A stretch of DNA of 64,000 nt from Jeongeupia chitinilytica (GTDB lineage: Bacteria > Pseudomonadota > Gammaproteobacteria > Burkholderiales > Chitinibacteraceae). Below are positions 41,632 to 51,213 of this stretch, piece by piece. How positions within the stretch are numbered: the first letter of the stretch is position 1; every line of letters starts with the position of its first letter. The notes beneath the pieces are model-generated. The model had not been told where the DNA came from, did no database searches, and saw nothing but the letters and a program-made list of their open reading frames with translations. The stretch spans positions 310,412 through 374,411 of the forward strand of contig NZ_BMYO01000003.1 in the NCBI RefSeq assembly GCF_014652315.1. Reading direction: 5' to 3'. The position numbers and the translations under genes were made by a program.

Positions 41632-43295
41632 GCGGACTGGACCAGTCCGAGCAGCTCGGCTGCATGGCGCCGCGTGGTTTCGGTGATTTCCACGCCGCCA
41701 AGCATGCGGGCGATTTCCTCGATGCGCTCGTCACTCGAGAGCGGGCGGACCGCACTGACGATGCCGGCCGGCGTACTGGCCTTGCTGACCTGCAGGTGCT
41801 GATGCCCGCAGGCAGCGACTTGCGGCAGGTGGGTAATGCACAGCACCTGGCGGTTGGCGCCCAGGTCGGCCAGAAGGCGGCCGACAATCTCGGCGACACG
41901 GCCGCCGATGCCGACGTCGACCTCGTCGAATACGAAGGTCGAAATGCCACCCTGCGTCGCCGCAATCACCTGCAGCGCCAGACTGATCCGCGACAACTCG
42001 CCGCCGGAGACGATTTTGGCCATTGCCCGTGCCGGCGCACCGCCGTGGCCGACGAGGAACTCGATGCTCTCCGCGCCATGCGCGGTGAGCTTGTCGAGCG
42101 GCGTCAGCGCGATTTCGAAACGGCTGTCGGCCAGGGCCAGTGGCCGCATTTCCCGGGTCACGGCCTCGGCCAGCTTCGGCGCGGCCCCCTTGCGTCTGGC
42201 GCTCAGTTTTGCCGCCAGGGCATGCGCCGATTTTTCCGCCCTGGCCACATCGGCTTCGAGCCGCGCCAGGCCGTCACGGCCGCCCAGGGTATCCAGCCGG
42301 TCCTGCCACTCGGCCAGCAAACCGGCCAGCTGCTCGGGCTCGCAACGGTATTTGCGTGCGGTACGCCAGATCGCGTCCATGCGGCTTTCGACGTCCGATA
42401 GCCGCTGCGGGTCAAGTTCAAGGCCGTCGGCATAACGGCGCAGCGTGTTCACGGCCTCGGTCAACTGCGCATCGGTCGACGCCAGCAACTCGCGCGCCTC
42501 GGTCAGCCCGTCGTCGTAGCCGGCCAGTTCGTCGACCCGGTGCTGCGCACCGCCGAGCCAGCCCTGACAGTTTTCGTCGCCATCGGCGAGTGCAAGCAAG
42601 GCCGCCTGCACGCCGTCGATCAGGCTGGCGGCATGGTGCAAGCGCTTGTGTTCCGACTGCAACGCAGCCCATTCGTCATCGCCCAGCGACAACGCGGCGA
42701 CCTCGTCGATCTGCCATTGCAAACGCTCTCGCTCCGCCTCGAACGTTGCGGCGTTGCGGTGCGCCGCGTCGAGCTCGTCGGCCAGCCTGCGCCAGCCGCG
42801 CCATGCGTCGGCCAGCTCGACCGCCAGCGCTTCGGCGCCAGCATAGGCATCGAGCACCTGACGCTGCACCTCGGCACGCAGCAGCCGCTGATGGGCATGC
42901 TGGCCATGGATGTCGACGAGCAGTTCGCCCACTGCCTTGATCTGTGCCAGCGTTGCCGGACTGCCGTTGATGAAGGCGCGGTTCTTGCCGTGAATGTCGA
43001 TGGTCCGCCGCAACACCAGTCGCGCAGGGTCGGCGTCGACCAGATCGGATTCGACCAGCCAGGCGCTGGCGGCCGGCACGTCGCCCAGCTCGAACTCGGC
43101 GGCCAGTTCGGCGCGCTCGCAGCCGTGCCGGATGATGCCGCTTTCGGCCCGGTCCCCCAGCAGCAGGCCGAGCGCGTCGAGCACGATCGACTTGCCGGCG
43201 CCGGTCTCACCGGTAAGCACGGTCAGGCCGGCGGCAAAATCGAGTGCGAGCTCGTCGACGATGACGAAGTTCTTGAGCCTGAGCGAAAGCAGCAT
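41628..43295 (-). CDS. recN: DNA repair protein RecN
   Basis: The 555-residue SMC-like ATPase acts in double-strand break repair. It has a Walker A GETGAGKS at 29-36, a long coiled-coil centre, and the Walker B/signature segment GGELSRISLALQVIAA and FVFDEVDVGIGG near the C-terminus. It starts 36 bases after the nadK stop and overlaps tadA. This neighbourhood is typical of Neisseriales and other betaproteobacteria. Confidence 0.96.
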   Translation of the reverse strand: MLLSLRLKNFVIVDELALDFAAGLTVLTGETGAGKSIVLDALGLLLGDRAESGIIRHGCERAELAAEFELGDVPAASAWLVESDLVDADPARLVLRRTIDIHGKNRAFINGSPATLAQIKAVGELLVDIHGQHAHQRLLRAEVQRQVLDAYAGAEALAVELADAWRGWRRLADELDAAHRNAATFEAERERLQWQIDEVAALSLGDDEWAALQSEHKRLHHAASLIDGVQAALLALADGDENCQGWLGGAQHRVDELAGYDDGLTEARELLASTDAQLTEAVNTLRRYADGLELDPQRLSDVESRMDAIWRTARKYRCEPEQLAGLLAEWQDRLDTLGGRDGLARLEADVARAEKSAHALAAKLSARRKGAAPKLAEAVTREMRPLALADSRFEIALTPLDKLTAHGAESIEFLVGHGGAPARAMAKIVSGGELSRISLALQVIAATQGGISTFVFDEVDVGIGGRVAEIVGRLLADLGANRQVLCITHLPQVAACGHQHLQVSKASTPAGIVSAVRPLSSDERIEEIARMLGGVEITETTRRHAAELLGLVQSA

Positions 43296-43331
43296 GCGTT
43301 CGGGACGTCCTGGATCGTTCGGAGAAAAGGA

Positions 43332-44207
43332 TTATTGCAGCTTGTGGCCCCAGTGCAGCTTGGCCCGGAGCATGTCGTAGTAGTTGTACCCGACCGGGTG
43401 CAGGATGCGCAGCGTGTTGCGGTAGCGGCGGATGCGCACACGGTCGTGCTCCTTGAGCTCGAAGTCCGACTGGTTGTCGAAGTACACCCGCGCGTCGTTG
43501 GCGCGGGTCAGCAGGAATTCGACTTCGGCGTCGTCGCTGACGACGATCGGCCGGTTCGACAGCGATTGTGGGCAGATCGGCACCAGCGTCACCGCCGGCA
43601 GGCTCGGGTGAAGGATCGGGCCGCCCGACGCCAGCGCATAGGCGGTCGAACCCGTCGGCGTACTGACGATCAGTCCGTCCGAGCGTTGGCTGTAGACGAA
43701 CTGACGATCGATGATGATCTCGAACTCGATCATCGAGCCGGTCGAGCCGCGACTGAACACCACGTCGTTGAACGCCAGCGACGGGCCGAACTCCTCGTCG
43801 CCACGACAGATCGTCGTTTCGAGCAGGATGCGCTCCTCGGGCACGAAGGCGCCGGCAAGCATGTCGCCGATCACTTTCTCCATTTCACCGAGCGGCACGT
43901 CGGTCATGAATCCCAAACGCCCCTGGTTGACGCCGATCAGCGGGATCCGGTACGGCGCAACAAGGCGCGCAACACCGAGCATCGTGCCGTCGCCGCCCAT
44001 CACGATCACCAGATCCGCCAGCCGGCCGATCATCTCGCGTGCAACGGTCGGATGATCGGCGATGCCGTGTTCGGCAGCGGCCTCTTCATCGATCAGCACG
44101 CTGGCGCCGCGAGCGGCCAGCATCGCGGCCAGCCGCGTCATCGGTTCGGCAATCGTCGGGGTGTTGCGGCGACCGACCAGCGCCACAGTCTTGAACAGGG
44201 TAGTCAT
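43332..44207 (-). CDS. nadK: NAD kinase
   Basis: The ATG at 44207 gives 291 residues. The diagnostic GGDG motif is at 71-74 (VMGGDGTML), followed by the NE/D-rich LAFNDVVFSR and SGGPILHPSLPA segments. It phosphorylates NAD to NADP. It is divergent from hrcA with 109 bases between them and is probably cotranscribed with recN and tadA. Confidence 0.95.
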   Translation of the reverse strand: MTTLFKTVALVGRRNTPTIAEPMTRLAAMLAARGASVLIDEEAAAEHGIADHPTVAREMIGRLADLVIVMGGDGTMLGVARLVAPYRIPLIGVNQGRLGFMTDVPLGEMEKVIGDMLAGAFVPEERILLETTICRGDEEFGPSLAFNDVVFSRGSTGSMIEFEIIIDRQFVYSQRSDGLIVSTPTGSTAYALASGGPILHPSLPAVTLVPICPQSLSNRPIVVSDDAEVEFLLTRANDARVYFDNQSDFELKEHDRVRIRRYRNTLRILHPVGYNYYDMLRAKLHWGHKLQ

Positions 44208-44316
44208 GGCTTTTCCATCTGGGTGGCCGGATGCAGGACGTCGGCCACCACGCATGCCCGGAATTAAACCATAGCCATCCCGGGCACGCACACGGCAACG
44301 GCGTTAGAATCGGGAC

Positions 44317-45333
44317 ATGCTCAGCGAACGCGCCCAACACCTGCTTACCACGCTCGTCGAACGGTACATAGCCGACGGCCAACCGGTCGGTTCGAAGACG
44401 CTATCCCAGGCCAGCGGTCTGGTCGTCAGCCCGGCGACGATCCGCAACGTCATGGCCGAACTCGAAGACCTCGGCTTCATCGCCAGCCCGCACACCTCGG
44501 CCGGCCGGATTCCGACGGCACGCGGCTACCGTTTTTTCGTCGATTCGCTGATGGTGATGCAGTCGCTGGACCGACTCGAACGAAGCGCCACACCCGACGT
44601 CGGCGGACTGCCCAAGGGCAACGCACAGCGCTCGATCGCGGCCGCGTCGCAACTGGTGTCGCAGCTGACCCACTTTGCCGGTGTCGTCATGCTGCCCAAG
44701 CGACAGGAAGCCATCCTGACGCACATCGAATTCCTGCAGCTCGGCGACAACCGTGTGCTCCTGATCCTCGTCACCGCCGACGGTGACGTGCAGAACCGCA
44801 TCCTGACAACGCAGACCGCCTACACCCCGGTCCAGCTGACCGAAGCGGCCAACTTCCTCAACGCCCATTGCGCCGGCAAGACCTTCGGTCATTTGCGCAA
44901 TGTGGTCGAGGCCGAAGTGCACGCACTGAAGGGCGAGCTGGTCACGCTGATCAATGCCGCCGCACAGGACGTCATGAGCACGCCCGGCAACGAGGCCGTA
45001 CTGATTTCCGGCGAGCGCAACCTGCTCGACAGCGACGATCTTGCATCCAACATGGGCCGGCTGCGCCAGCTGTTCGAGCTGTTCGACCGCAAAACGGCGT
45101 TGCTGCAACTGCTCGACGTCGGCAATCGCGCCGATGGCGTACAGATCTACATCGGCGGCGAATCCGGCCTCGAACCGCTGGGCGATTGTTCGGTCATTAC
45201 CGCACCGTACCGCACCAACGGCGAGATCGTCGGCACGCTCGGCGTGATCGGCCCGACCCGGATGGCATACGAGCGCGTCATCCCGATCGTCAACGTCACC
45301 GCAAAACTGCTGTCCAGCGCCCTGTCACAGTAA
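44317..45333 (+). CDS. hrcA: Heat-inducible transcription repressor HrcA
   Basis: The 338-residue protein begins with a winged helix (LLTTLVERYIADGQPVGS, ATIRNVMAELEDLGFI) and the SPHTSAGRIPTARGYRFF segment typical of HrcA. It normally represses groESL/dnaK by binding CIRCE. No CIRCE (TTAGCACTC-N9-GAGTGCTAA) was seen upstream, so self-control by that site is unlikely here. The divergent nadK gene is conserved next to hrcA in many proteobacteria. Confidence 0.95.
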   Translation: MLSERAQHLLTTLVERYIADGQPVGSKTLSQASGLVVSPATIRNVMAELEDLGFIASPHTSAGRIPTARGYRFFVDSLMVMQSLDRLERSATPDVGGLPKGNAQRSIAAASQLVSQLTHFAGVVMLPKRQEAILTHIEFLQLGDNRVLLILVTADGDVQNRILTTQTAYTPVQLTEAANFLNAHCAGKTFGHLRNVVEAEVHALKGELVTLINAAAQDVMSTPGNEAVLISGERNLLDSDDLASNMGRLRQLFELFDRKTALLQLLDVGNRADGVQIYIGGESGLEPLGDCSVITAPYRTNGEIVGTLGVIGPTRMAYERVIPIVNVTAKLLSSALSQ

Positions 45334-45378
45334 ACCCGAATCCCCTAGCCCGCCCCGGCTCCGCCGGTTGAGGACCCC

Positions 45379-46437
45379 ATGCGCATCACCCTGCTCAGCA
45401 CCCTGCTCTCCCTTGCACTGACGGCACCGGCCTTTGCCGACGAAGCCCTGATTGCCCGGCCGGACGTCAAGCAGTACCTCGACGAAGTCGCCGCCAGCGA
45501 AAACCTGCCGCGCGACAAGCTCGATACGCTGTTCACCAGCGTCCAGCTCAAGCCGAACATCCTCGCCATCCTCGACCGGCCGTCCACCAGCCGGCCGTGG
45601 TACCAGTTCCGCGGAAACTTCGTGAACCCCGCGCGGATCAAGGCAGGTGCGAAGTTCTGGCGCGCCAATGCAGACACGCTGGCGGCCGTATCGGCGCGCT
45701 ACGGGGTGCCGGCCGAAGTGATCGTGGCCATTCTCGGCGCCGAAACCAACTACGGCAGCAATACCGGCAGCTTCCGCGTCATCGATGCGCTGTCGACCGT
45801 CGCCTTCGACTACCCGCGCCGTGCCGATTTCTTCAGGAAGGAACTGACGCAGTTCCTGTTGCTGGCGCGTGAAGAAGGCGAAGACCCGCTGTCGTTCAAG
45901 GGCTCGTATGCCGGGGCCATGGGCTGGCCGCAGTTCATGCCGTCGAGCTTCCGCCAGTACGCCGTCGACTGGAACGGCGACCATCATCGCGACATCTGGA
46001 ACAACGCCGACGACGCGATCGCCAGCGTCGGCAACTACCTTGCCGCGCACGGCTGGGAAAAGGGTGGCCCGACAATGGACGTCGTCAACGTCGACAGCGA
46101 CCAGATCGAGGCACTGCTGGCCGACAAGTTCAACCTGCACTACACCGTGGCCGAGATGATGGCCAAGGGCATCACGCCGCTCAATGAAGTCGATCCGCAG
46201 CGGCAGGCGGTGCTGTTCGCGCTCGACACCGAACCCGATTTCACCCGCTACTACCTCGGCTATACCAACTTCTACGTGATCACGCGTTACAACAAGAGCA
46301 CGCTGTACGCGAGCGCGGTGCTCGAACTGGCCGAGGGCATCAGGTCCGCCTACCAGAGCGGCGACGATGCCGCGGTCACACCGAAGAAAGCAGCCCCGGC
46401 CAGGAGCGGTGGCAGCTGGGGCAAACCCAAGCACTAA
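45379..46437 (+). CDS. mltB: Lytic murein transglycosylase B
   Basis: The 352-residue enzyme has a signal peptide ending FADEA without a lipobox Cys, so it is soluble in the periplasm, unlike the E. coli lipoprotein. The catalytic Glu122 lies in ILGAETNYGSNTG, and MGWPQFMPSSFRQYAVD is the MltB-family segment. It cleaves peptidoglycan glycan strands to anhydro-muropeptides. It starts 45 bases after hrcA and ends before a strong terminator. Confidence 0.93.
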   Translation: MRITLLSTLLSLALTAPAFADEALIARPDVKQYLDEVAASENLPRDKLDTLFTSVQLKPNILAILDRPSTSRPWYQFRGNFVNPARIKAGAKFWRANADTLAAVSARYGVPAEVIVAILGAETNYGSNTGSFRVIDALSTVAFDYPRRADFFRKELTQFLLLAREEGEDPLSFKGSYAGAMGWPQFMPSSFRQYAVDWNGDHHRDIWNNADDAIASVGNYLAAHGWEKGGPTMDVVNVDSDQIEALLADKFNLHYTVAEMMAKGITPLNEVDPQRQAVLFALDTEPDFTRYYLGYTNFYVITRYNKSTLYASAVLELAEGIRSAYQSGDDAAVTPKKAAPARSGGSWGKPKH

Positions 46438-46451
46438 ACACGCACCCAAAC

Positions 46452-46476
46452 AAAACGGCCCGTCACGGGCCGTTTT
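46452..46476 (+). terminator. Intrinsic terminator after mltB
   Basis: AAAACGGCCCG, TCA and CGGGCCGTTTT form an eleven-base-pair stem with GTTTTGTTTTG following. It ends the rightward hrcA-mltB unit and may also end the leftward receptor gene. Confidence 0.85.
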
Positions 46477-46499
46477 GTTTTGAAGCCGCACCCGGATGC

Positions 46500-48119
46500 C
46501 TAGATGCGGTACTGCGCGGTTTCCCGCTGCATGGTCGCAGCCAGTTCGCCGAGTTGCTTGGCCGAGCTGTTGGTCTGCTCCGCGATGGCACTGTTCTCTT
46601 CGGTCATCTGGGCAATCCGTTCGACCTGCTGGGCAATGTTCGAACTCGCCAGCGACTGCTCGCGCAGCGCCGCCGAGATGTCGTTGACCATCTGCACCGT
46701 CTGCTCGGCCTTGCTGCCGATCTGCCCGATCACGTCGCGCGCCGCATCGGCCTGTGCAACACCGGACTTGACCAGATTCACGGCCTGATTCATCCCCGCC
46801 ACCGAACGCTGGGCGCGTTCGCCCACGGTTTCGATGATCTGCGAGATTTCGGCCGTCGAGTTTGCGGTCCGCTCGGCCAGCTTGCGCACTTCGTCGGCCA
46901 CCACCGCGAAACCGCGGCCCTGCTCGCCGGCGCGTGCCGCCTCGATGGCCGCATTCAGCGCCAGCAGATTGGTCTGATCGGCCACGTCGCGAATCACGCC
47001 GATCACCGATGAAATCTGCTGGGTCTGCTGCTCAAGCTCGGACAGACGCGCTGCCGCTTCGCCCACGCCTTCGGCGATCTGGTTGATCTCGTCGACGGTA
47101 CGACCGATGACGGTGCGCCCCTGTTGCACCAGCTGGCCCGATTCGCGCGCCAGATTGTGCGCCTCACCGGCGCGATCGGACACGTGACTGATGCTGACGG
47201 TCATCTGCTCGACCGACGACGCCATGCTCGCCGTCGCATCGCTCTGATAGTTGGCGCTCTTGGCCACCTGGCCCGAGGCATCGGACAACTCGCCCGCCGA
47301 GCCCGACACATCGCCCGCAGCACGCTGCAACTGCCCGAGGCTGCCTTGAACGCGGTCCATCAGCCGGTTGAATGCCGTGATCGCCTCGCCCACTTCGCCC
47401 TTGCCGTCGGTTTTGGCGCGCCGCTTGAAGTCGAGGTCCTGCTCGACACCACGAATCGCGTCGCGCATGCCGTTGAGCGGGTTCACGATGGCACGGTAGC
47501 TGATCAGCCCGAAGATGCCCGCACCAGCCAGACCGACCAGCAGGCAGAGGATCGACTGGAATACCGCGCTATTGAACGTTTCCGAAGCGAGTTTGACCTG
47601 TTTGCCGGACCACTCCTCGTTGTACTTGGCGTGGGCGTCGAGCGCGTCGGCGACCTGCTTCGACTCCTCATAGCTCTTGGTCAGCAGCGCGTTTGCCTCG
47701 TCACGCTGCGCCAGCCGCGACAGGTCCAGCGCCTTCTCCTGAATCTGCAGGTACTTCTGCATGGTCTCGCGATCGGCGGCCAGCAGCGCCACGTCGCGCT
47801 GGTCATTGACGTCGAGTACGTTTTTTTCGTAATCGCCGAACGCCCCGGTGATCTTTTCCTTGTAGCTGGCAATACGCTTTTCGAGTTCGCCCTGATCCTG
47901 GGTGCTCATCGAATTGAGGTGGCGAAACGTCGTCACGCGCATGCGCTGAAAGGAAACGTTTGCTTCGTTCAAATAGCGAAGACTCGGAATCACGTTCCGG
48001 TTGATTTCGTCGATATGGCCGTTAATCCGGTTCAACTGATAGATGCCCAGCCCGGAAATCAAGGCCAGCACTGCAGCGAAGGCGGCAATCAGCGCAATTA
48101 ATCGTGTTTTCACTGTCAT
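46500..48119 (-). CDS. Methyl-accepting chemotaxis protein
   Basis: The ATG at 48119 gives 539 residues. TM1 is near residues 8-27 and TM2 near 190-210. The periplasmic part between them is helical (4-helix-bundle, TarH-like). A HAMP domain follows, then the signalling domain with the conserved hairpin tip DQTNLLALNAAIEAARAGEQ and EVRKLAERT. It passes ligand signals to CheA. The ligand is unknown. A GTG at 48128 is an alternative start. Confidence 0.93.
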   Translation of the reverse strand: MTVKTRLIALIAAFAAVLALISGLGIYQLNRINGHIDEINRNVIPSLRYLNEANVSFQRMRVTTFRHLNSMSTQDQGELEKRIASYKEKITGAFGDYEKNVLDVNDQRDVALLAADRETMQKYLQIQEKALDLSRLAQRDEANALLTKSYEESKQVADALDAHAKYNEEWSGKQVKLASETFNSAVFQSILCLLVGLAGAGIFGLISYRAIVNPLNGMRDAIRGVEQDLDFKRRAKTDGKGEVGEAITAFNRLMDRVQGSLGQLQRAAGDVSGSAGELSDASGQVAKSANYQSDATASMASSVEQMTVSISHVSDRAGEAHNLARESGQLVQQGRTVIGRTVDEINQIAEGVGEAAARLSELEQQTQQISSVIGVIRDVADQTNLLALNAAIEAARAGEQGRGFAVVADEVRKLAERTANSTAEISQIIETVGERAQRSVAGMNQAVNLVKSGVAQADAARDVIGQIGSKAEQTVQMVNDISAALREQSLASSNIAQQVERIAQMTEENSAIAEQTNSSAKQLGELAATMQRETAQYRI

Positions 48120-48245
48120 GGAATGCACTCGCAGAATTTAGCCGAAAAAAGAATTACGCAACATCCAGGCAAGTATTGTGTAATTATTTATCGCCAATGC
48201 CATTGCTAGTCGCATGATATTAGGAATCGGTGATGCAGGCAAAAA

Positions 48246-48270
48246 AAATGCCCTTGGGATACAAGGGCAT
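48246..48270 (-). terminator. Intrinsic terminator of sdaA
   Basis: On the leftward transcript AATGCCCTTG, TATCC and CAAGGGCATT form a stem followed by a run of T. It lies 37 bases after the sdaA stop. Confidence 0.85.
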
Positions 48271-48306
48271 TACACATTCCGGAATAGAACGATATTGAAT
48301 CTTAAT

Positions 48307-49677
48307 TCAACAAGCCGGAATTCCTACAGTCAATGCAAGCCCACCCAGGGATGTTTCCTTGTACTTGTTCTGCATGTCCATGCCGGTGCGGTACATGGTG
48401 TCGATCACCTGGTCGAGACTGATCTTGTGACGGCCATCCTCGATGATGGCCAGCTGTGCGCACTTGATCGCCTTCTCGGCCGCGACGCCATTGCGTTCGA
48501 CGCAGGGAATCTGCACCAGACCACCGACCGGATCGCAGGTCAGACCAAGGTGGTGTTCCATGGCGATCTCGGCCGCATTCTCGACCTGCGCCAGATTGCC
48601 GCCGCTGACAGCGCAGTAACCTGCGGCCGCCATCGAGCACGCCACCCCGACCTCCCCCTGACAACCGACTTCGGCGCCGGAAATCGAGGCGTTCATTTTG
48701 TACAACATGCCGACCGCAGCTGCGGTGAGCAAAAAGTCGACGATGCCCTGATCGTTCGCCTGCGGGTGGAAGTTGCGGTAGTACTGCAGTACCGACGGAA
48801 TGATGCCTGCGGCGCCGTTGGTCGGCGCGGTCACGATGCGGCCACCTGCCGCGTTCTCCTCCGAGACGGCAATCGCATACAGCATCGGCCAGAGCATCAC
48901 GTCGGTCCGGCCTGCCAGCTGCAGCGAAACGATGCGGCGGAAAATCGCCGGTGCGCGACGTTTGACGCCGTAGCCGCCCGGCAGGTCCCCCTCGTGACGG
49001 CATCCGCTCTCGACACAACTCTTCATCACCGCGGCGATTTCCAGCAGTCCGGCGCGCACCGCCGCCTCGTCCTGCCAGGTCAGTTCGTTGGTCATGACGA
49101 TCTGCGCAATCGTTTTGCCCTCCCGCTCGCAATGCGCCATCAGTTCCTGCGCATTGGCAAACGGGTACGGCGGCACGGCGCGCTCGCCCGCGGCCAGGCC
49201 GAACTCGGCATCGCTCACAATGAAGCCGCCACCGACCGAATAGTAGGTCTCGTCGGTGATGACCCTGCCTTCACCGTCCCGCGCCCGGCAGCGCATGCCG
49301 TTGGCGTGTTTGGGCAGGAATTCGTGCATGTGGAGCACGACATCGCGGCGACCGTGAAACGGCACGGGCTGCTCGCCACCGAGCAGCAGCGTCGCCCCGT
49401 CCTGCATCAGTGCCTGTGCGCGCGGCACGACCGTTGACGGGTCGACGGTTTTCGGGACCTTGCCCTCGAGACCGTTGAGGATCGCCTCGACAGTGCCGTG
49501 CCCCTTGCCGGTCAAGGCCAGCGAGCCGTACAGGTCGACCGTGACGTGCGCAATCCGTGCACGATCCGGGTGGGCCAGCAAGGCATCGGCGAAGCGCTTG
49601 GCCGCCACCATCGGGCCGACGGTATGCGAGCTGGAAGGCCCGATACCGATCTTGAACATATCGAAAACACTGAGCAT
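48307..49677 (-). CDS. sdaA: L-serine ammonia-lyase (iron-sulfur type)
   Basis: The ATG at 49677 (GCGGAG site) gives 456 residues. It turns L-serine into pyruvate and ammonia using an oxygen-sensitive 4Fe-4S cluster. The N-terminus MLSVFDMFKIGIGPSSSHTVGP and the C-terminal Cys-bearing GCQGEVGVACSMAAAGYC are the family signatures. It lies 87 bases downstream of the serine transporter gene, so the pair serves serine uptake and breakdown. An upstream in-frame start is unlikely. Confidence 0.95.
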   Translation of the reverse strand: MLSVFDMFKIGIGPSSSHTVGPMVAAKRFADALLAHPDRARIAHVTVDLYGSLALTGKGHGTVEAILNGLEGKVPKTVDPSTVVPRAQALMQDGATLLLGGEQPVPFHGRRDVVLHMHEFLPKHANGMRCRARDGEGRVITDETYYSVGGGFIVSDAEFGLAAGERAVPPYPFANAQELMAHCEREGKTIAQIVMTNELTWQDEAAVRAGLLEIAAVMKSCVESGCRHEGDLPGGYGVKRRAPAIFRRIVSLQLAGRTDVMLWPMLYAIAVSEENAAGGRIVTAPTNGAAGIIPSVLQYYRNFHPQANDQGIVDFLLTAAAVGMLYKMNASISGAEVGCQGEVGVACSMAAAGYCAVSGGNLAQVENAAEIAMEHHLGLTCDPVGGLVQIPCVERNGVAAEKAIKCAQLAIIEDGRHKISLDQVIDTMYRTGMDMQNKYKETSLGGLALTVGIPAC

Positions 49678-49764
49678 GGATCGCTCCGCCCGGACGGGAT
49701 CACCGTCCGGCTTGGGGACAAAAGCGGGTGGCGCGGGTGGCGTCACCCGGGACGGTCGGTCTCG

Positions 49765-51000
49765 TCAGAGGTAACTGCCGACGAAGTCGCCGGCAATGCC
49801 GACCAGCCCCATGACGAACACGAAACTGGCAAACGACGAGCGATAGATCATCAGTCGCGGCACGCGCTTCATCAGCATCACCGGCATCAGGTAGGCATAG
49901 ATTGCGATGACCGGCGCCGACAGCGCGCCGATGATTTTCAGGATCGGCGGGTTGTAGACGGCAAGGAACCACAGGCCGACCATCATCAGCACGGTCACGA
50001 CCAGATTGATGCGGCGTTTGTCGAGTTTCTCCTCGTCGGCCGGACGGCTCCAGGTCATCAGCCGGGTGATGATGCCGACCAGACCCTCGCGGGTACCGAC
50101 GAAGTGGCCGAAATACGAGCTGGCAATCGCCAGGAAGGCGATCAGCGGAATCACGTACTTGAGGAAGGGCTGGTGCACCGCCAGCGACAGCACGGTCAGG
50201 ATGTCGACGTTCTTCGCCTGCGCTTCGGCCAGCATGTCCGGTGTGGTCGTCAGCAGCATCGACAGCACGAAGAACATGACGAACACCAGCAGGATCAGCG
50301 AGGTCCACTTGATGATGCCGTCGGTGCGCCGGACGGCTTCCTCGACCGGATACTGCGCGCGGTACGACGCACCCAGCGTCGAGCACACCGGCGAGAAGTT
50401 CATCGCGAACACCAGTACCGGGAACAGCAGCAGCAGGTTCTTCATGATCTCGCCCCCGGTCGTCGGCGCAGTCACGACCGCACTGTTCCAGTACGGAATC
50501 ATGTACAGCGACAGCACGGCCAGCAGGATGATGAGCGGAAAGGTGATGATCGACGTCACCCGCACCATGATCTTTTCGCCGGCGAGAATCACGCTGGTCA
50601 GGCCGACCAGCAGCAGGAAGGTCAAGACCGGGCGCGACACTTCACCGACCCCCATCTGGTTGGTCAGGAACGATGAAACGATATTGGTGATCCCGGTCGC
50701 GTAGCCGACGCAGATCGTGATGATCGACAGGAAGTACAGCACCGACACGGCAAAGCCGACATTGCGGCCGAGGTCGTGTTCGACGGCACCGACGATGTCG
50801 GTTGCCTTGCTGCACGACGCCACGACCCGGGTGATGCCGCGATGCGCGACATAGGTCACCGGAAAAATGATGGCGGTCAGGATCAGCGTCGGCCAGATGC
50901 CGCCGAGGCCGGCACGGATGGGCAGGAAAAGAATGCCGGCACCGACGGCGGTACCGAAGCAGGTCAGCACCCACTCCCAGTCTTTGCGATCGAGTTTCAT
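49765..51000 (-). CDS. sdaC: Serine transporter (HAAAP family)
   Basis: The 411-residue inner membrane protein has about eleven hydrophobic segments and the HAAAP-type start WEWVLTCFGTAVGAGILFLP. In E. coli SdaC is a proton-serine symporter. Placement directly before sdaA supports serine as substrate over threonine or tryptophan. A leftward promoter is expected in 51001-51213. Confidence 0.9.
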   Translation of the reverse strand: MKLDRKDWEWVLTCFGTAVGAGILFLPIRAGLGGIWPTLILTAIIFPVTYVAHRGITRVVASCSKATDIVGAVEHDLGRNVGFAVSVLYFLSIITICVGYATGITNIVSSFLTNQMGVGEVSRPVLTFLLLVGLTSVILAGEKIMVRVTSIITFPLIILLAVLSLYMIPYWNSAVVTAPTTGGEIMKNLLLLFPVLVFAMNFSPVCSTLGASYRAQYPVEEAVRRTDGIIKWTSLILLVFVMFFVLSMLLTTTPDMLAEAQAKNVDILTVLSLAVHQPFLKYVIPLIAFLAIASSYFGHFVGTREGLVGIITRLMTWSRPADEEKLDKRRINLVVTVLMMVGLWFLAVYNPPILKIIGALSAPVIAIYAYLMPVMLMKRVPRLMIYRSSFASFVFVMGLVGIAGDFVGSYL

Positions 51001-51213
51001 ACGACCCTCCTGAGGTCTGTCTTGTTATTGGCGCGTTCGAGGTACGAATGCGCCGGCGGCGACCTTTTTAAGGCCTGCAGGAGGATGTCGGTTGTGACTT
51101 AATTACGCAGCCCGGTCTTTCCCTTATGCGGTTTGCGTTAACTCAAAAGAAGAAAACGATATAAGACAAGCTGCTTGCCGCAGTCCGATCACAGACACAA
51201 CCAACCGATCGGT

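Noticed and set aside
44208..44316. CIRCE element expected before hrcA
   Set aside because: No TTAGCACTC-N9-GAGTGCTAA or close match is present in the 109-base nadK/hrcA gap.
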